Positions 1 to 5,036 of a stretch of DNA of 5,036 nucleotides are shown here, one piece after another. Under the pieces are notes generated by a model, which saw only the letters and a program-made list of their open reading frames with translations, made no database searches and was not told the DNA's origin. The DNA is from Novosphingobium sp. Its GTDB lineage: Bacteria; Pseudomonadota; Alphaproteobacteria; Sphingomonadales; Sphingomonadaceae. Position 1 is the stretch's first letter, and every line of letters begins with the position of its first letter. The stretch lies in the NCBI GenBank assembly GCA_020853995.1, contig JADYXV010000016.1:1-5036 (forward strand), given 5' to 3'. Made by a program: the position numbers and the translations under genes.

Positions 1-2528
1 ACCTGATCGGGCAGGAGCGACACATCGATCAACCCGTCGGTCACCTCGATTCCCGGATTGATCGAGGCCACTTTCAGCTTCTGGTTGGGCACGCTGACCA
101 TGCCGAGCAGATCGGTGAACTCGATAGCCCCCGACAGCCCCTTTACAGGGCCAAACGCGGCAGCCAAGTCCATGTTTTCAGTGCCAAAGCGCCCGCTGCT
201 GGTTACCCCGCGCGCGTTCCAGTCGATCACGCCTTTACCCCGCACCGTGCCCACAGTGTTGGCGACGACGCCCAACGCCAGCCGGGTGAGCTGCGCGGGC
301 TGGAACGCTTTATCAAACACCAGTCCGTCAACCTGTAAGTCCGCCCGCCCGGTTCCGCTGCCCAGATCGTGCCGGATAGCGGCGCGTCCCACTTCACGCG
401 CGGTCTTGGCTTCGCGCAGCAAAGTGTTGGCAACAATGCGGTTATCCAAGAGGGTCAGCGTCGCCCCCTCGCTGCGCAAAGTTTCAAACCGCGCCGGATC
501 AAGCCGGTCTGTCAGGTCAAAGCCGACACCCGTCAGCACCAGCGCGCCATCGCCAAAACGCCACTGGCCCGCCGCCTTAGTCACATCCAGCGGTACCGCG
601 GTCAATTGTGCATCAACGCCGGCGAATGTGCCGGTAAAGTCCTTGCCCAACCGTGCATCAAGATCTGCCAGCCGCAGCTTTGTTGCCGATTCGGGCGGCC
701 CCAGCGTCACGTCCACGGCCTTGGCCATCAGAACTCCTGGCCAGGCAAAGCCGACCGCGCCGGTCTTCACGATCATTGGCGTCTCACCCAGACGCCCGGA
801 CAAGTCGAGCCCCGGCGTGCCCGCTGCCACACGCAATCCGGCCACGCCGTTGCGCACAATCGCGCTGCCGCCGGGCGGGCACAAATTCAACGTGTTGCCG
901 TCAACCGCCATCGCCCCCAGCATCAGCCGGTCAAACCGTGCGCTGACACAGCTTTTCCACAGCGCCAATTCGCCACGCGCACCGTGGCTGCCGTTTACCG
1001 GTAACACGAGGTTCTCCACCGAACCTCCCGGAATTGCGCCAGAAACCAGTGTCGTTCCGGCAAAGCCCAGCGAGCCGTTACGGCTTTGTGCAACCATCAT
1101 TTCCGGAATGGCCAATGACCCGCCGCCTGCGCGCCAGGGTTCCATCGTCAGCCGGAACAGCGCTTGCCCAGCCCGCCCGCGCTCCATCCGCCCGTTCACG
1201 CGTGGCATGCCAGCACCACCGGTGGCAAAGTTCCCCACCAGCAACGGCGGCCCATCTTCGCCCCCGCTTGCCACTTGAAACTTTGACAGGGCCAGCAAAT
1301 TCTGGCCGCTTCCGCCCACCAGCCGCGCTTGCGGCACCACCAGCGTCACACCAGAAGCCCCGCTACGCCGCACCGAAATTTCGCCCGCCAGACGGCTCCC
1401 GCGTTCTTCACGGCGCAGACTGGCGCGCATTTGCGCCAGCAGCGGCGCCAGCAATGTGTCCGACGCACTTTTTTGCGCGTCCGCCAGCGCCAGATCGAAC
1501 GCAGGCCCCTGCCGCAACCCCTCGCCTCTGACAGTCCCCCGAAACTCGGCCTTGTCAAAACCTTCGCGCGCTCGCACCAGCCCTTCGACGCCCAGCAGCC
1601 CGACATTCACGCCGCCGCTGCGCACGCCGCCGGCATCGGCCGCAATCCGCCCCGTCAGAACACCCTCGCGCCAACCCAATCGCGTATCCAGCGCCAGCGA
1701 TTCGGCCGATAGCCCCGGCGCGACCAAGGCCTTGCTGCGCAAGGTCACGTTGCCCGCAAAACCCGCCAGCCCTTTATCGGCCACGCCATCAATCTGCGCC
1801 GTCATCGCGCCAGATTTCAGTCCGCCCGTGCAGGAAAGGCCGGTCAATTGCAGCGGCCCTGCCAGCGATGGCCGCTCCTCGCGGATGGCGATCTTGCCAA
1901 ACAATGTCGCGCCTTGCGCCACGCAGCCGCCGCCGGTCAGCGTCGGTGCAACGGCTGCCAGCGTTCCGGCAAAGCCATCTTGTAGCGCGCCTTGGCCGTC
2001 CAGCTTCAGGCCCACTTTGCCGAAGTCGGTCAGCAGGAGGGCGCGGCCGTCTTCGATTGTGAGGTTTAGTTGAGGAAACACATGCGTAGCGTCATCAGTT
2101 TTGGGCGCAAAAAGCACCTTGTCGAGGCTGCCGAAGCTTAACCTGCCATTCAAATATTGTCCGTAAACTCTTGGTTTTATGAGCTTTATTGATCCTATCG
2201 TTGGTGTGCCCCAGCGATAGTCCATCGCCACAAGCACACGTTCGATCGTCAAGTCCGGCCGCGCGGGATCACCCACCACGACGTTGCGCAAAACTTGCGC
2301 GTCCGGTCCGATGCTCTCGATCTCGTACGTTGCGGGCAAGCCATAGGCGGCGATCTGGCCTGCGATCACGCGGTCGGCCAGATATTCGCGCGATAGCCAC
2401 ACGCCCGTACCCGCCACCAGCACGATGGCCAGCGCAGGCACGCCAATCGTGCGCCAGCGGCTGCGGCGCGACACGCTTTGCAGCGCAGGCGAAACGTCGG
2501 TTTCCGCCAATTCGAAACTATCTGCCAT
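1..2528 (-). CDS. ydbH: YdbH-family AsmA-like inner-membrane protein, probable phospholipid transport to the outer membrane (3' end outside window)
   Basis: The frame opens with ATG at 2528 and stays open to the left edge, giving 842 residues without a stop; the C-terminus is missing. A short cytoplasmic N-terminus (basic residues RRSRWR near 21-26) is followed by one hydrophobic segment at about 28-45, a signal-anchor that would leave the rest in the periplasm. The body is repetitive and rich in beta-strand-like alternation, Gly, Leu and Val, as expected of AsmA-like grooves. Near the end of the visible part are features I associate with the YdbH family: FGPV at 792-795, FTDLL at 804-808, VPNQ at 813-816 and INPGIEV at 823-829. 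Known for the family: E. coli YdbH, with TamB and YhdP, is redundantly required for moving glycerophospholipids between membranes and works with the lipoprotein YnbE. Homologues are often labelled 'exoprotein' or 'dicarboxylate transport', which is uninformative. I expect ynbE- and ydbL-like genes just beyond the left edge. An AGAAGG sequence six bases upstream supports the start. Confidence 0.82.
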   Translation of the reverse strand, partial: MADSFELAETDVSPALQSVSRRSRWRTIGVPALAIVLVAGTGVWLSREYLADRVIAGQIAAYGLPATYEIESIGPDAQVLRNVVVGDPARPDLTIERVLVAMDYRWGTPTIGSIKLIKPRVYGQYLNGRLSFGSLDKVLFAPKTDDATHVFPQLNLTIEDGRALLLTDFGKVGLKLDGQGALQDGFAGTLAAVAPTLTGGGCVAQGATLFGKIAIREERPSLAGPLQLTGLSCTGGLKSGAMTAQIDGVADKGLAGFAGNVTLRSKALVAPGLSAESLALDTRLGWREGVLTGRIAADAGGVRSGGVNVGLLGVEGLVRAREGFDKAEFRGTVRGEGLRQGPAFDLALADAQKSASDTLLAPLLAQMRASLRREERGSRLAGEISVRRSGASGVTLVVPQARLVGGSGQNLLALSKFQVASGGEDGPPLLVGNFATGGAGMPRVNGRMERGRAGQALFRLTMEPWRAGGGSLAIPEMMVAQSRNGSLGFAGTTLVSGAIPGGSVENLVLPVNGSHGARGELALWKSCVSARFDRLMLGAMAVDGNTLNLCPPGGSAIVRNGVAGLRVAAGTPGLDLSGRLGETPMIVKTGAVGFAWPGVLMAKAVDVTLGPPESATKLRLADLDARLGKDFTGTFAGVDAQLTAVPLDVTKAAGQWRFGDGALVLTGVGFDLTDRLDPARFETLRSEGATLTLLDNRIVANTLLREAKTAREVGRAAIRHDLGSGTGRADLQVDGLVFDKAFQPAQLTRLALGVVANTVGTVRGKGVIDWNARGVTSSGRFGTENMDLAAAFGPVKGLSGAIEFTDLLGMVSVPNQKLKVASINPGIEVTDGLIDVSLLPDQ

Positions 2529-2630
2529 TGGCCCCCTTCTTGCGCACTCCCCCGGCTTGGGCAATGCACTGCGTTAACTTGCGCCCCGACAAAACGCGCA
2601 GGCCCCGCAAAAGGTGCCCGCAAACCGCCC
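2529..2630. other. Divergent intergenic spacer between ydbH-like gene and radC
   Basis: This 102-bp spacer lies between two divergently transcribed genes, so it should hold both promoters. The frame of radC is open leftward through it and into the ydbH-like gene, but there is no in-frame ATG between 2478 and 2631 and the extension overlaps the opposite gene, so it is treated as non-coding. The only purine-rich stretch ahead of radC, AAAAGG at 2609-2614, lies 16 bases from its ATG, too far for a normal ribosome binding site. No hexamer pair good enough to name was seen. Confidence 0.5.
2535..2540 (-). promoter_or_regulatory. Shine-Dalgarno of the ydbH-like gene
   Basis: The minus strand reads AGAAGG at 2540-2535, six bases before the ATG at 2528, and continues into a G run. 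This fixes the start just ahead of the membrane anchor. No convincing -35/-10 pair was found in the short divergent spacer. Confidence 0.6.
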
Positions 2631-3383
2631 ATGCCCGATCCAGACCAACTCTTTCCTGAACAAGCCCCGTCCCCGCCCAAAAAAGGCGCCAGAGACACTG
2701 ACGGCTTTGACAGCACCGATGCCAGCGGCCACCGCGCCCGCCTGCGCAAACGGCTGATGACCGGCGGCGAAGATGCACTGGCCGATCATGAAGTGATCGA
2801 ATACCTGCTGATGGTGGCAAGGCCGCGCATCGATACCAAGCCCATCGCGCGTTCGTTGATCCAGCGCTTCGGCAGCCTTGCCTCCGTGCTGACGGCTGAT
2901 CCGCAAGCGCTGGCGCTGCACCCCAACATGGGTGAAACCAGCGCGGCGGCCCTGCGCATTGTTGCGCTTGCCGCGCGCCGCCTTGCCCGCAACACGGTGC
3001 GCGAACTGCCCGTCCTGTCAAACTGGCAGGCGCTGCTGGATTATCTGCACATCGATATGGCGCACCTGATCGTCGAGCGTGTCCGCGTGCTCTATCTTAA
3101 CACGCAGAACATGCTGATCCTCGATCACCTTGTCAGCGAAGGCACGCTGGACGAAAGCCCGATCTACACCCGCGAGGTGATCAAAAAGGCGCTGGAAATC
3201 GGCGCCGCATCCATGATCCTCGTCCACAACCACCCCTCCGGCAACCCCCAACCCAGCCGCGCCGACATCCAGATCACCAACAAGATCGCCGAAGCGGGGC
3301 GTCTGATGGGCATCGTAGTCCACGACCACATCATCATCGGCAGCGAGGGGCATACGTCGTTGAAGGCGAAGGGGCTGATTTGA
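2631..3383 (+). CDS. radC: RadC family protein (UPF0758), JAMM/MPN domain with N-terminal helix-hairpin-helix region
   Basis: A 250-residue protein. After about 32 variable, proline-rich residues comes GHRARLRKRL (33-42), the usual beginning of the family's helical UPF0758 part, with HEVIEYLL at 53-60, DTKPIAR at 68-74 and a helix-hairpin-helix-like stretch around 80-118. The MPN/JAMM domain covers roughly 125-250: Glu149, then HNHPSG at 199-204 and Ser209/Asp212 form the predicted zinc site (His199, His201, Asp212), followed by DHIIIG at 232-237 and SLKAKGLI at the C-terminus. All metal ligands are present, so the fold is intact. The family was named after a presumed role in DNA repair that was later withdrawn; its biochemical role is unsettled, though relatives occur on mobile elements. 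The start is chosen as the ATG that sits just before the family homology; an earlier in-frame opening to 2478 would overlap the opposite gene and is unlikely. It is divergent from the ydbH-like gene and convergent with vapBC. Confidence 0.92.
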   Translation: MPDPDQLFPEQAPSPPKKGARDTDGFDSTDASGHRARLRKRLMTGGEDALADHEVIEYLLMVARPRIDTKPIARSLIQRFGSLASVLTADPQALALHPNMGETSAAALRIVALAARRLARNTVRELPVLSNWQALLDYLHIDMAHLIVERVRVLYLNTQNMLILDHLVSEGTLDESPIYTREVIKKALEIGAASMILVHNHPSGNPQPSRADIQITNKIAEAGRLMGIVVHDHIIIGSEGHTSLKAKGLI

Positions 3384-3385
3384 GC

Positions 3386-3419
3386 GGTGCCGGGTAAACG
3401 GTAAGGCAGCCCCCGCACC
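3386..3419 (+). terminator. Weak hairpin just after radC
   Basis: GGTG at 3386-3389 can pair with CACC at 3416-3419, and CGGG at 3391-3394 with CCCG at 3412-3415, giving an eight-pair stem with one bulged C and a 17-base loop, three bases after the radC stop. There is no T run behind it, so it is at best a weak or Rho-assisted 3' end. Confidence 0.22.
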
Positions 3420-3447
3420 CCCAACAGCAATTCGACCCACCCCTTCG

Positions 3448-3472
3448 TCGCCCCGGACGTGATCCGGGGTGA
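3448..3472. repeat. REP-like palindrome between convergent radC and vapC
   Basis: CCCCGGA at 3451-3457 pairs perfectly with TCCGGGG at 3463-3469 around a five-base loop (CGTGA). The stem extends to ten pairs, 3448-3457 with 3463-3472, if one G-T wobble is allowed. Sequences of the type 'CCCCGGA-n-TCCGGGG' are abundant intergenic palindromes in alphaproteobacteria, usually between convergent genes. Here it could fold in RNA from either strand and protect or end both transcripts. Identity as a dispersed repeat is from recognition; copies elsewhere cannot be seen in this window. Confidence 0.6.
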
Positions 3473-3490
3473 GGCTTCCCATTTTATTTC

Positions 3491-3517
3491 GCGCAGAGAT
3501 CGCAAAGGGCGCAGAGA
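3491..3517. repeat. Short 9-bp-periodic repeat (GCGCAGAGA type)
   Basis: Three consecutive nonamers read gcgcagaga, tcgcaaagg, gcgcagaga (3491-3499, 3500-3508, 3509-3517); the outer two are identical and the middle one is diverged. On the minus strand this is the 'TCTCTGCGC' motif, met as a short intergenic repeat in several bacterial groups. It lies 18 bp to the right of the REP-like palindrome, and the two together may be one composite element. Function unknown. Confidence 0.45.
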
Positions 3518-3557
3518 GTATTTGCGCGATGCGGCAGACACGAAACAAGCCCAACGA

Positions 3558-3959
3558 TCAAGGCGCCAAGTCCAGCACGTTCACCGGCACTTGCGCCAAC
3601 CCCTTAGCCTTGCTGGCCAGCTTGCGGTCAAAAGTCACAAACGCGCTGCAATGGGCAGAGCGCGCCAGATGCAACGCATCGGCGAAATCCAACCCTTTGG
3701 CCGTCCAGTCCAAGGCTTGGGCAACTGCACCTACCTCTTCCACCGTCACCTGGGAAAGCCCCGCCAAGTTGCGGATCGCCGCCGCAATGGCGCTGGCACC
3801 AAAGCCATAGGCGGCGCGCAGTACCCATTCGGTTTCCAGCAGCACCGTCACGCCAATGAAAACGTCGCCTTCCTGAATGATCTGCTTTGCAGCTTCGGCC
3901 TGAACAGGATCATCGGCAGTGAGCAAACGGACAATGACGTTAGTATCAATCGCGCGCAC
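3558..3959 (-). CDS. vapC: VapC-family PIN-domain toxin, predicted RNase
   Basis: A 133-residue PIN-domain protein if translation starts at GTG 3959. That start places the hallmark first strand AIDTNVIVRLL at residues 3-13. The acidic residues expected to hold Mg2+ or Mn2+ are all present: Asp5 in IDTN, Glu42 in LLETEW, Asp94 in DFADALH (Asp91 nearby) and Asp111 in TFDRKL, so the nuclease site looks intact. Known VapC toxins cleave structured RNA such as initiator tRNA or rRNA and are held inactive by VapB; the target here is unknown. The start codon lies within the last codons of the antitoxin gene (14-bp overlap), so the two are translationally linked with the antitoxin first. An ATG at 4001 in the same frame would add 14 arginine-rich residues before the PIN fold and overlap vapB further, and is less likely. 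GC content matches the host genes. Confidence 0.88.
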   Translation of the reverse strand: MRAIDTNVIVRLLTADDPVQAEAAKQIIQEGDVFIGVTVLLETEWVLRAAYGFGASAIAAAIRNLAGLSQVTVEEVGAVAQALDWTAKGLDFADALHLARSAHCSAFVTFDRKLASKAKGLAQVPVNVLDLAP

Positions 3960-4218
3960 GGCGCTTCGCCTCGCTGACAATCGCCGCGTCCATCGCCTCA
4001 ATCGACAAGGCTGGGCCGCTATGCTTCAACACGCCGAACACGTCTTCAAGGTGTGTTTCTGCAAAAACGGGCGCAGATTTCAACAGCACACCTTCGGGCG
4101 TGTCCTCAACAATCAACTGCGTCCCCGCCGTCCACTCCCGCAAATCACGGATCGCCTTGGGCAGGATAACCTGCCCTTTGGTCGAGATCACGGTCGAGAT
4201 ACGTTTTTGGATGCCCAT
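3946..4218 (-). CDS. vapB: VapB-type antitoxin, AbrB/SpoVT DNA-binding fold
   Basis: A 90-residue antitoxin. Residues 7-50 form a SpoVT/AbrB swapped-hairpin domain: ISTVISTKGQVILPKAIRD carries the typical 'S-x-KGQVxLPxxIR' signature, followed by W29, G32 and the strand LIVEDTPEGVLL. The C-terminal half (about 54-90: EDVFGVLKHSGPALSIEAMD and then a basic end) is the usual flexible toxin-binding tail. It should bind VapC as a tight complex and, through the AbrB fold, repress its own promoter. It is first in the operon and is followed by vapC with a 14-bp overlap. GGAGG five bases ahead of the ATG is a strong ribosome binding site, consistent with the antitoxin being made in excess. The partner's PIN domain favours the name VapB over MazE. 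Confidence 0.88.
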   Translation of the reverse strand: MGIQKRISTVISTKGQVILPKAIRDLREWTAGTQLIVEDTPEGVLLKSAPVFAETHLEDVFGVLKHSGPALSIEAMDAAIVSEAKRRARD

Positions 4219-4223
4219 GCGCG

Positions 4224-4228
4224 CCTCC
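4224..4228 (-). promoter_or_regulatory. Shine-Dalgarno of vapB
   Basis: The minus strand reads GGAGG at 4228-4224, five bases before ATG 4218. It is the best ribosome binding site in the window and settles the antitoxin start. Confidence 0.75.
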
Positions 4229-4232
4229 GATT

Positions 4233-4249
4233 GTAAGACGCAGGTAAGA
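4233..4249. promoter_or_regulatory. Direct repeat GTAAGA x2, possible VapBC operator
   Basis: The hexamer GTAAGA occurs at 4233-4238 and 4244-4249, with starts 11 bp apart (about one helical turn), between the vapB ribosome binding site and the candidate -10, and overlapping the latter. AbrB-type antitoxins usually bind repeated sites on one face of the DNA next to their own promoter, so the position suits autorepression. Many VapB operators are inverted rather than direct repeats, so this remains a guess. Confidence 0.3.
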
Positions 4250-4274
4250 TAAGGCAGTTGTGGTTTGGCGGCAA
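4246..4274 (-). promoter_or_regulatory. Candidate sigma-70-like promoter of vapBC
   Basis: On the minus strand TTGCCG (4274-4269) and TATCTT (4251-4246) are separated by 17 bases. Each matches its consensus hexamer at four of six positions. The -10 lies 27 bases ahead of the vapB start codon, so the leader would be short. Found by eye only. Confidence 0.33.
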
Positions 4275-4332
4275 GGCGAATTTCTGGCGTTAAATGGTCG
4301 CCACCTCACCATCCAATATTCCCTACAATCAC

Positions 4333-4414
4333 CCCCTTTCGTCATTCCCGCGCAGGCGGGAATCCAGTCAACGTCTGCGCTGAATTCCCGCCTGCGCGGA
4401 AATTACGAAAGGGG
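4333..4414. repeat. Large inverted repeat, paired REP/MITE-like palindromes
   Basis: Arms 4333-4367 and 4380-4414 are reverse complements over 35 bp with three mismatches, separated by a 12-base spacer. Each arm also holds its own small palindrome: ATTCCCGC / GCGGGAAT around GCAG in the left arm (4344-4363), and the same with one mismatch in the right arm (4384-4403). The unit can thus fold as one long hairpin or as two small ones, the layout of a BIME or a small non-autonomous element. The ATTCCC-n8-GGGAAT core resembles widely dispersed proteobacterial repeats, including the dRS3 repeat of Neisseria, though similarity of such a short core need not mean kinship. No clear target-site duplication flanks it. 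It lies in the spacer between divergent vapBC and the HTH gene and could block read-through between them. Confidence 0.75.
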
Positions 4415-4566
4415 ATGAAGATCGCGAACATTTAGGGACTTTCGCACCAGTCACGAGAGTTCAAAACGAGCTAAAAATGCAGAGCTAAGACAAAAATAAC
4501 GACATTGATGTCACCCTATCAACAGATCCCTATTATTTTTTTCAAATGTGCACTTATGTGGGCTGA
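4415..4566. other. AT-rich leader upstream of the HTH gene
   Basis: No gene is seen here; together with the preceding repeat it makes a gene-free stretch of almost 350 bases (4219-4566). Hand counts give 40% GC for 4441-4500 and 35% for 4501-4560, far below the host genes. It contains a direct repeat GAGCTAA (4468-4474 and 4482-4488), a small palindrome GACAT-TG-ATGTC (4501-4512), and TATTAT (4531-4536) followed by a T run that could be a -10 region. The nearest -35-like TTGATG (4505-4510) is 20 bases away, too far to be persuasive. Confidence 0.5.
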
Positions 4567-4950
4567 ATGATAGAGACCACTTCGCCCTCCCCAATGACTC
4601 CGGAAAGCGCCGAAAGCACGATTGAAGAAGCGAAGATGACGGTGAAGGGAAAGTGGCAGGGTGCTGTAAATGAGGGTTCAGGCTTTGTTGCCATTCCCAT
4701 GGCGTTGCTGCGACTTCAATCGCGCTACAATCTAAACCCAACGGACATGTTGGTCCTCATTAATCTGCTCGCGCATTGGTGGGACCCTTCTAGACCAGTT
4801 TTTCCGCGCTCAACGACGATAGCGAAAAGAATGGGTGTAGATTTGCGCACCGTTCAGCGCGCTACGCAGAAGATGGAAAAAGCTGGGCTGATTGAACGCA
4901 GCAAGCTGCCTGTCAACGCCGGTATAAAATGGGGCCAGCCACCGGTTTAA
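4567..4950 (+). CDS. Helix-turn-helix protein, replication/partition-type, apparently truncated by an insertion sequence
   Basis: The open frame is 127 codons. Residues 39-111 resemble HTH_36-like winged-helix proteins found beside plasmid and phage replication genes: GFVAIPMALL at 39-48, LNPTDMLVLINLLAHWW at 56-72, then PRSTTIAKRMGVD at 80-92 and RTVQRATQKMEKAGLIER at 94-111, giving a turn near 89-92 and the recognition helix at about 93-102. It should bind DNA; target and role are unknown. The first 35 or so residues are polar and variable. The start could equally be the ATG at 4636 (residue 24), which has GAAGAAG five bases upstream, whereas the ATG at 4567 has no clear ribosome binding site. 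From residue 115 onward the frame runs into what looks like an IS end (4911), so the last dozen residues are probably not native and the rest of the gene would lie beyond the element. GC of one internal line is 48%, well below its neighbours, which suggests transfer. Confidence 0.65.
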   Translation: MIETTSPSPMTPESAESTIEEAKMTVKGKWQGAVNEGSGFVAIPMALLRLQSRYNLNPTDMLVLINLLAHWWDPSRPVFPRSTTIAKRMGVDLRTVQRATQKMEKAGLIERSKLPVNAGIKWGQPPV

Positions 4951-4964
4951 AAGTGGGCCAGTCA
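4919..4964. repeat. Two tandem 23-bp repeats in the IS end
   Basis: Units 4919-4941 and 4942-4964 abut exactly and match at 19 of 23 positions. Both begin CCGGT and contain TAAAA, then GGGCCAG and a final CA. The arrangement fits the multiple transposase-binding repeats at IS21-type ends. Confidence 0.7.
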
Positions 4965-4972
4965 ATTCAAAC

Positions 4973-4993
4973 AAAAAGCCTCAGTTTGAGGCT
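4973..4993 (-). terminator. Rho-independent terminator on the minus strand, inside the IS end
   Basis: AGCCTCA (4977-4983) pairs perfectly with TGAGGCT (4987-4993) around a three-base loop. On the minus strand the seven-pair stem is followed by TTTTTG and more Ts, the classic layout. It would end a minus-strand transcript entering from the right, as expected for a transposition gene of the element. Confidence 0.6.
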
Positions 4994-5036
4994 GGGTTTA
5001 ATCGGCGTCGGGGAAGCGGCTGTAGCGTAGCGGAAG

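Larger units (their letters stand above)
4911..5036 (-). mobile_element. End of an IS21-like insertion sequence (partial, continues off the right edge)
   Basis: Homology of the HTH protein stops where the sequence becomes TGTCAACGCC, followed at once by two adjacent copies of a 23-bp unit built around 'AAAA-n-GGGCCAG'. IS21-family elements begin with TG and carry several such internal terminal repeats that bind the transposase. A minus-strand terminator hairpin follows at 4977-4993, so any transposition genes would lie to the right, read toward this end; this would then be the end downstream of istB. No transposase sequence is inside the window, so the family call rests only on the terminal pattern. 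Confidence 0.5.

Noticed and set aside
58..1278. Long plus-strand open frame of 406 codons, with further plus-strand frames up to about 2660
   Set aside because: All are antisense to the continuous YdbH-like frame. Their predicted proteins are rich in Pro, Ser, Arg and Ala with no recognisable domain, as usual for the complement of GC-rich coding DNA.
2478..2630. N-terminal extension of radC to 2478
   Set aside because: It overlaps the opposite gene's start, has no family similarity, and would erase the divergent promoter region; the ATG at 2631 fits the family better.
2366..3554. Several minus-strand frames opposite radC
   Set aside because: They are shadows of radC and its flanks; radC has clear motifs and the metal ligands in its own frame, and these have none.
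3459..4236. Plus-strand frames opposite vapC and vapB
   Set aside because: They are antisense to well-supported toxin and antitoxin genes and show no recognisable domain.
4333..4414. CRISPR array or attachment site at the inverted repeat
   Set aside because: There are only two inverted copies, with no direct repeats or spacers; no integrase or tRNA gene is adjacent.
4511..4741. Minus-strand frame of 76 codons opposite the HTH gene
   Set aside because: It is the complement of the winged-helix coding frame and its AT-rich leader, with no domain and no ribosome binding site seen.
4998..5036. Twelve-codon minus-strand tail ending in TAA, possibly the C-terminus of a transposition protein
   Set aside because: Its position just ahead of the minus-strand terminator is suggestive, but 12 residues are too few to recognise, and another minus frame through the same bases is also open.

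Overview
The window reads as chromosomal DNA from a GC-rich alphaproteobacterium, most probably a member of the Sphingomonadales. The grounds are heavy G/C at third codon positions, the particular form of the YdbH-like envelope protein, and dispersed palindromes of a kind common in those genomes. The lineage is inferred from recognition, not from a search.

Layout. Positions 1-2528 (minus strand) hold one uninterrupted, high-GC reading frame: the first 842 residues of a YdbH/AsmA-like inner-membrane-anchored protein, whose 3' end lies beyond the left edge. About 100 bp separate it from the divergently transcribed radC (2631-3383, plus strand), a 250-residue JAMM/MPN-domain protein of the UPF0758 family. 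Both look like host backbone genes. Between radC and the convergent vapC is a 174-bp spacer carrying a REP-like palindrome and a small 9-bp-periodic repeat.

Positions 3558-4218 (minus strand) encode a compact type II toxin-antitoxin operon. The AbrB-fold antitoxin VapB comes first, with a good Shine-Dalgarno sequence. The PIN-domain RNase toxin VapC starts at a GTG inside the antitoxin's last codons, a 14-bp overlap. Upstream of vapB lie a plausible promoter, a direct repeat that could be its operator, and then an 82-bp near-perfect inverted repeat (4333-4414) made of two REP/MITE-like palindromes facing each other.

From about 4415 composition changes sharply: hand counts give 40% and 35% GC in two successive 60-base lines, against 77% in a radC line. 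An AT-rich leader precedes a plus-strand gene for a helix-turn-helix protein resembling those of plasmid and phage replication or partition regions. Its homologous part stops near residue 114, where a sequence beginning TGTCAACGCC and followed by two adjacent 23-bp direct repeats looks like the end of an IS21-type insertion sequence. A minus-strand terminator hairpin lies just inside that end. The gene therefore appears to be cut by an element that continues off the right edge.

Overall, the left two thirds is envelope and genome-maintenance backbone, and the right third is an accessory patch (toxin-antitoxin pair, palindromic repeats, low-GC HTH gene, IS end). I see no clear evidence of a wholly new system. 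The best leads are the IS end that truncates the HTH gene, the paired palindrome next to vapBC, and the putative vapBC operator.
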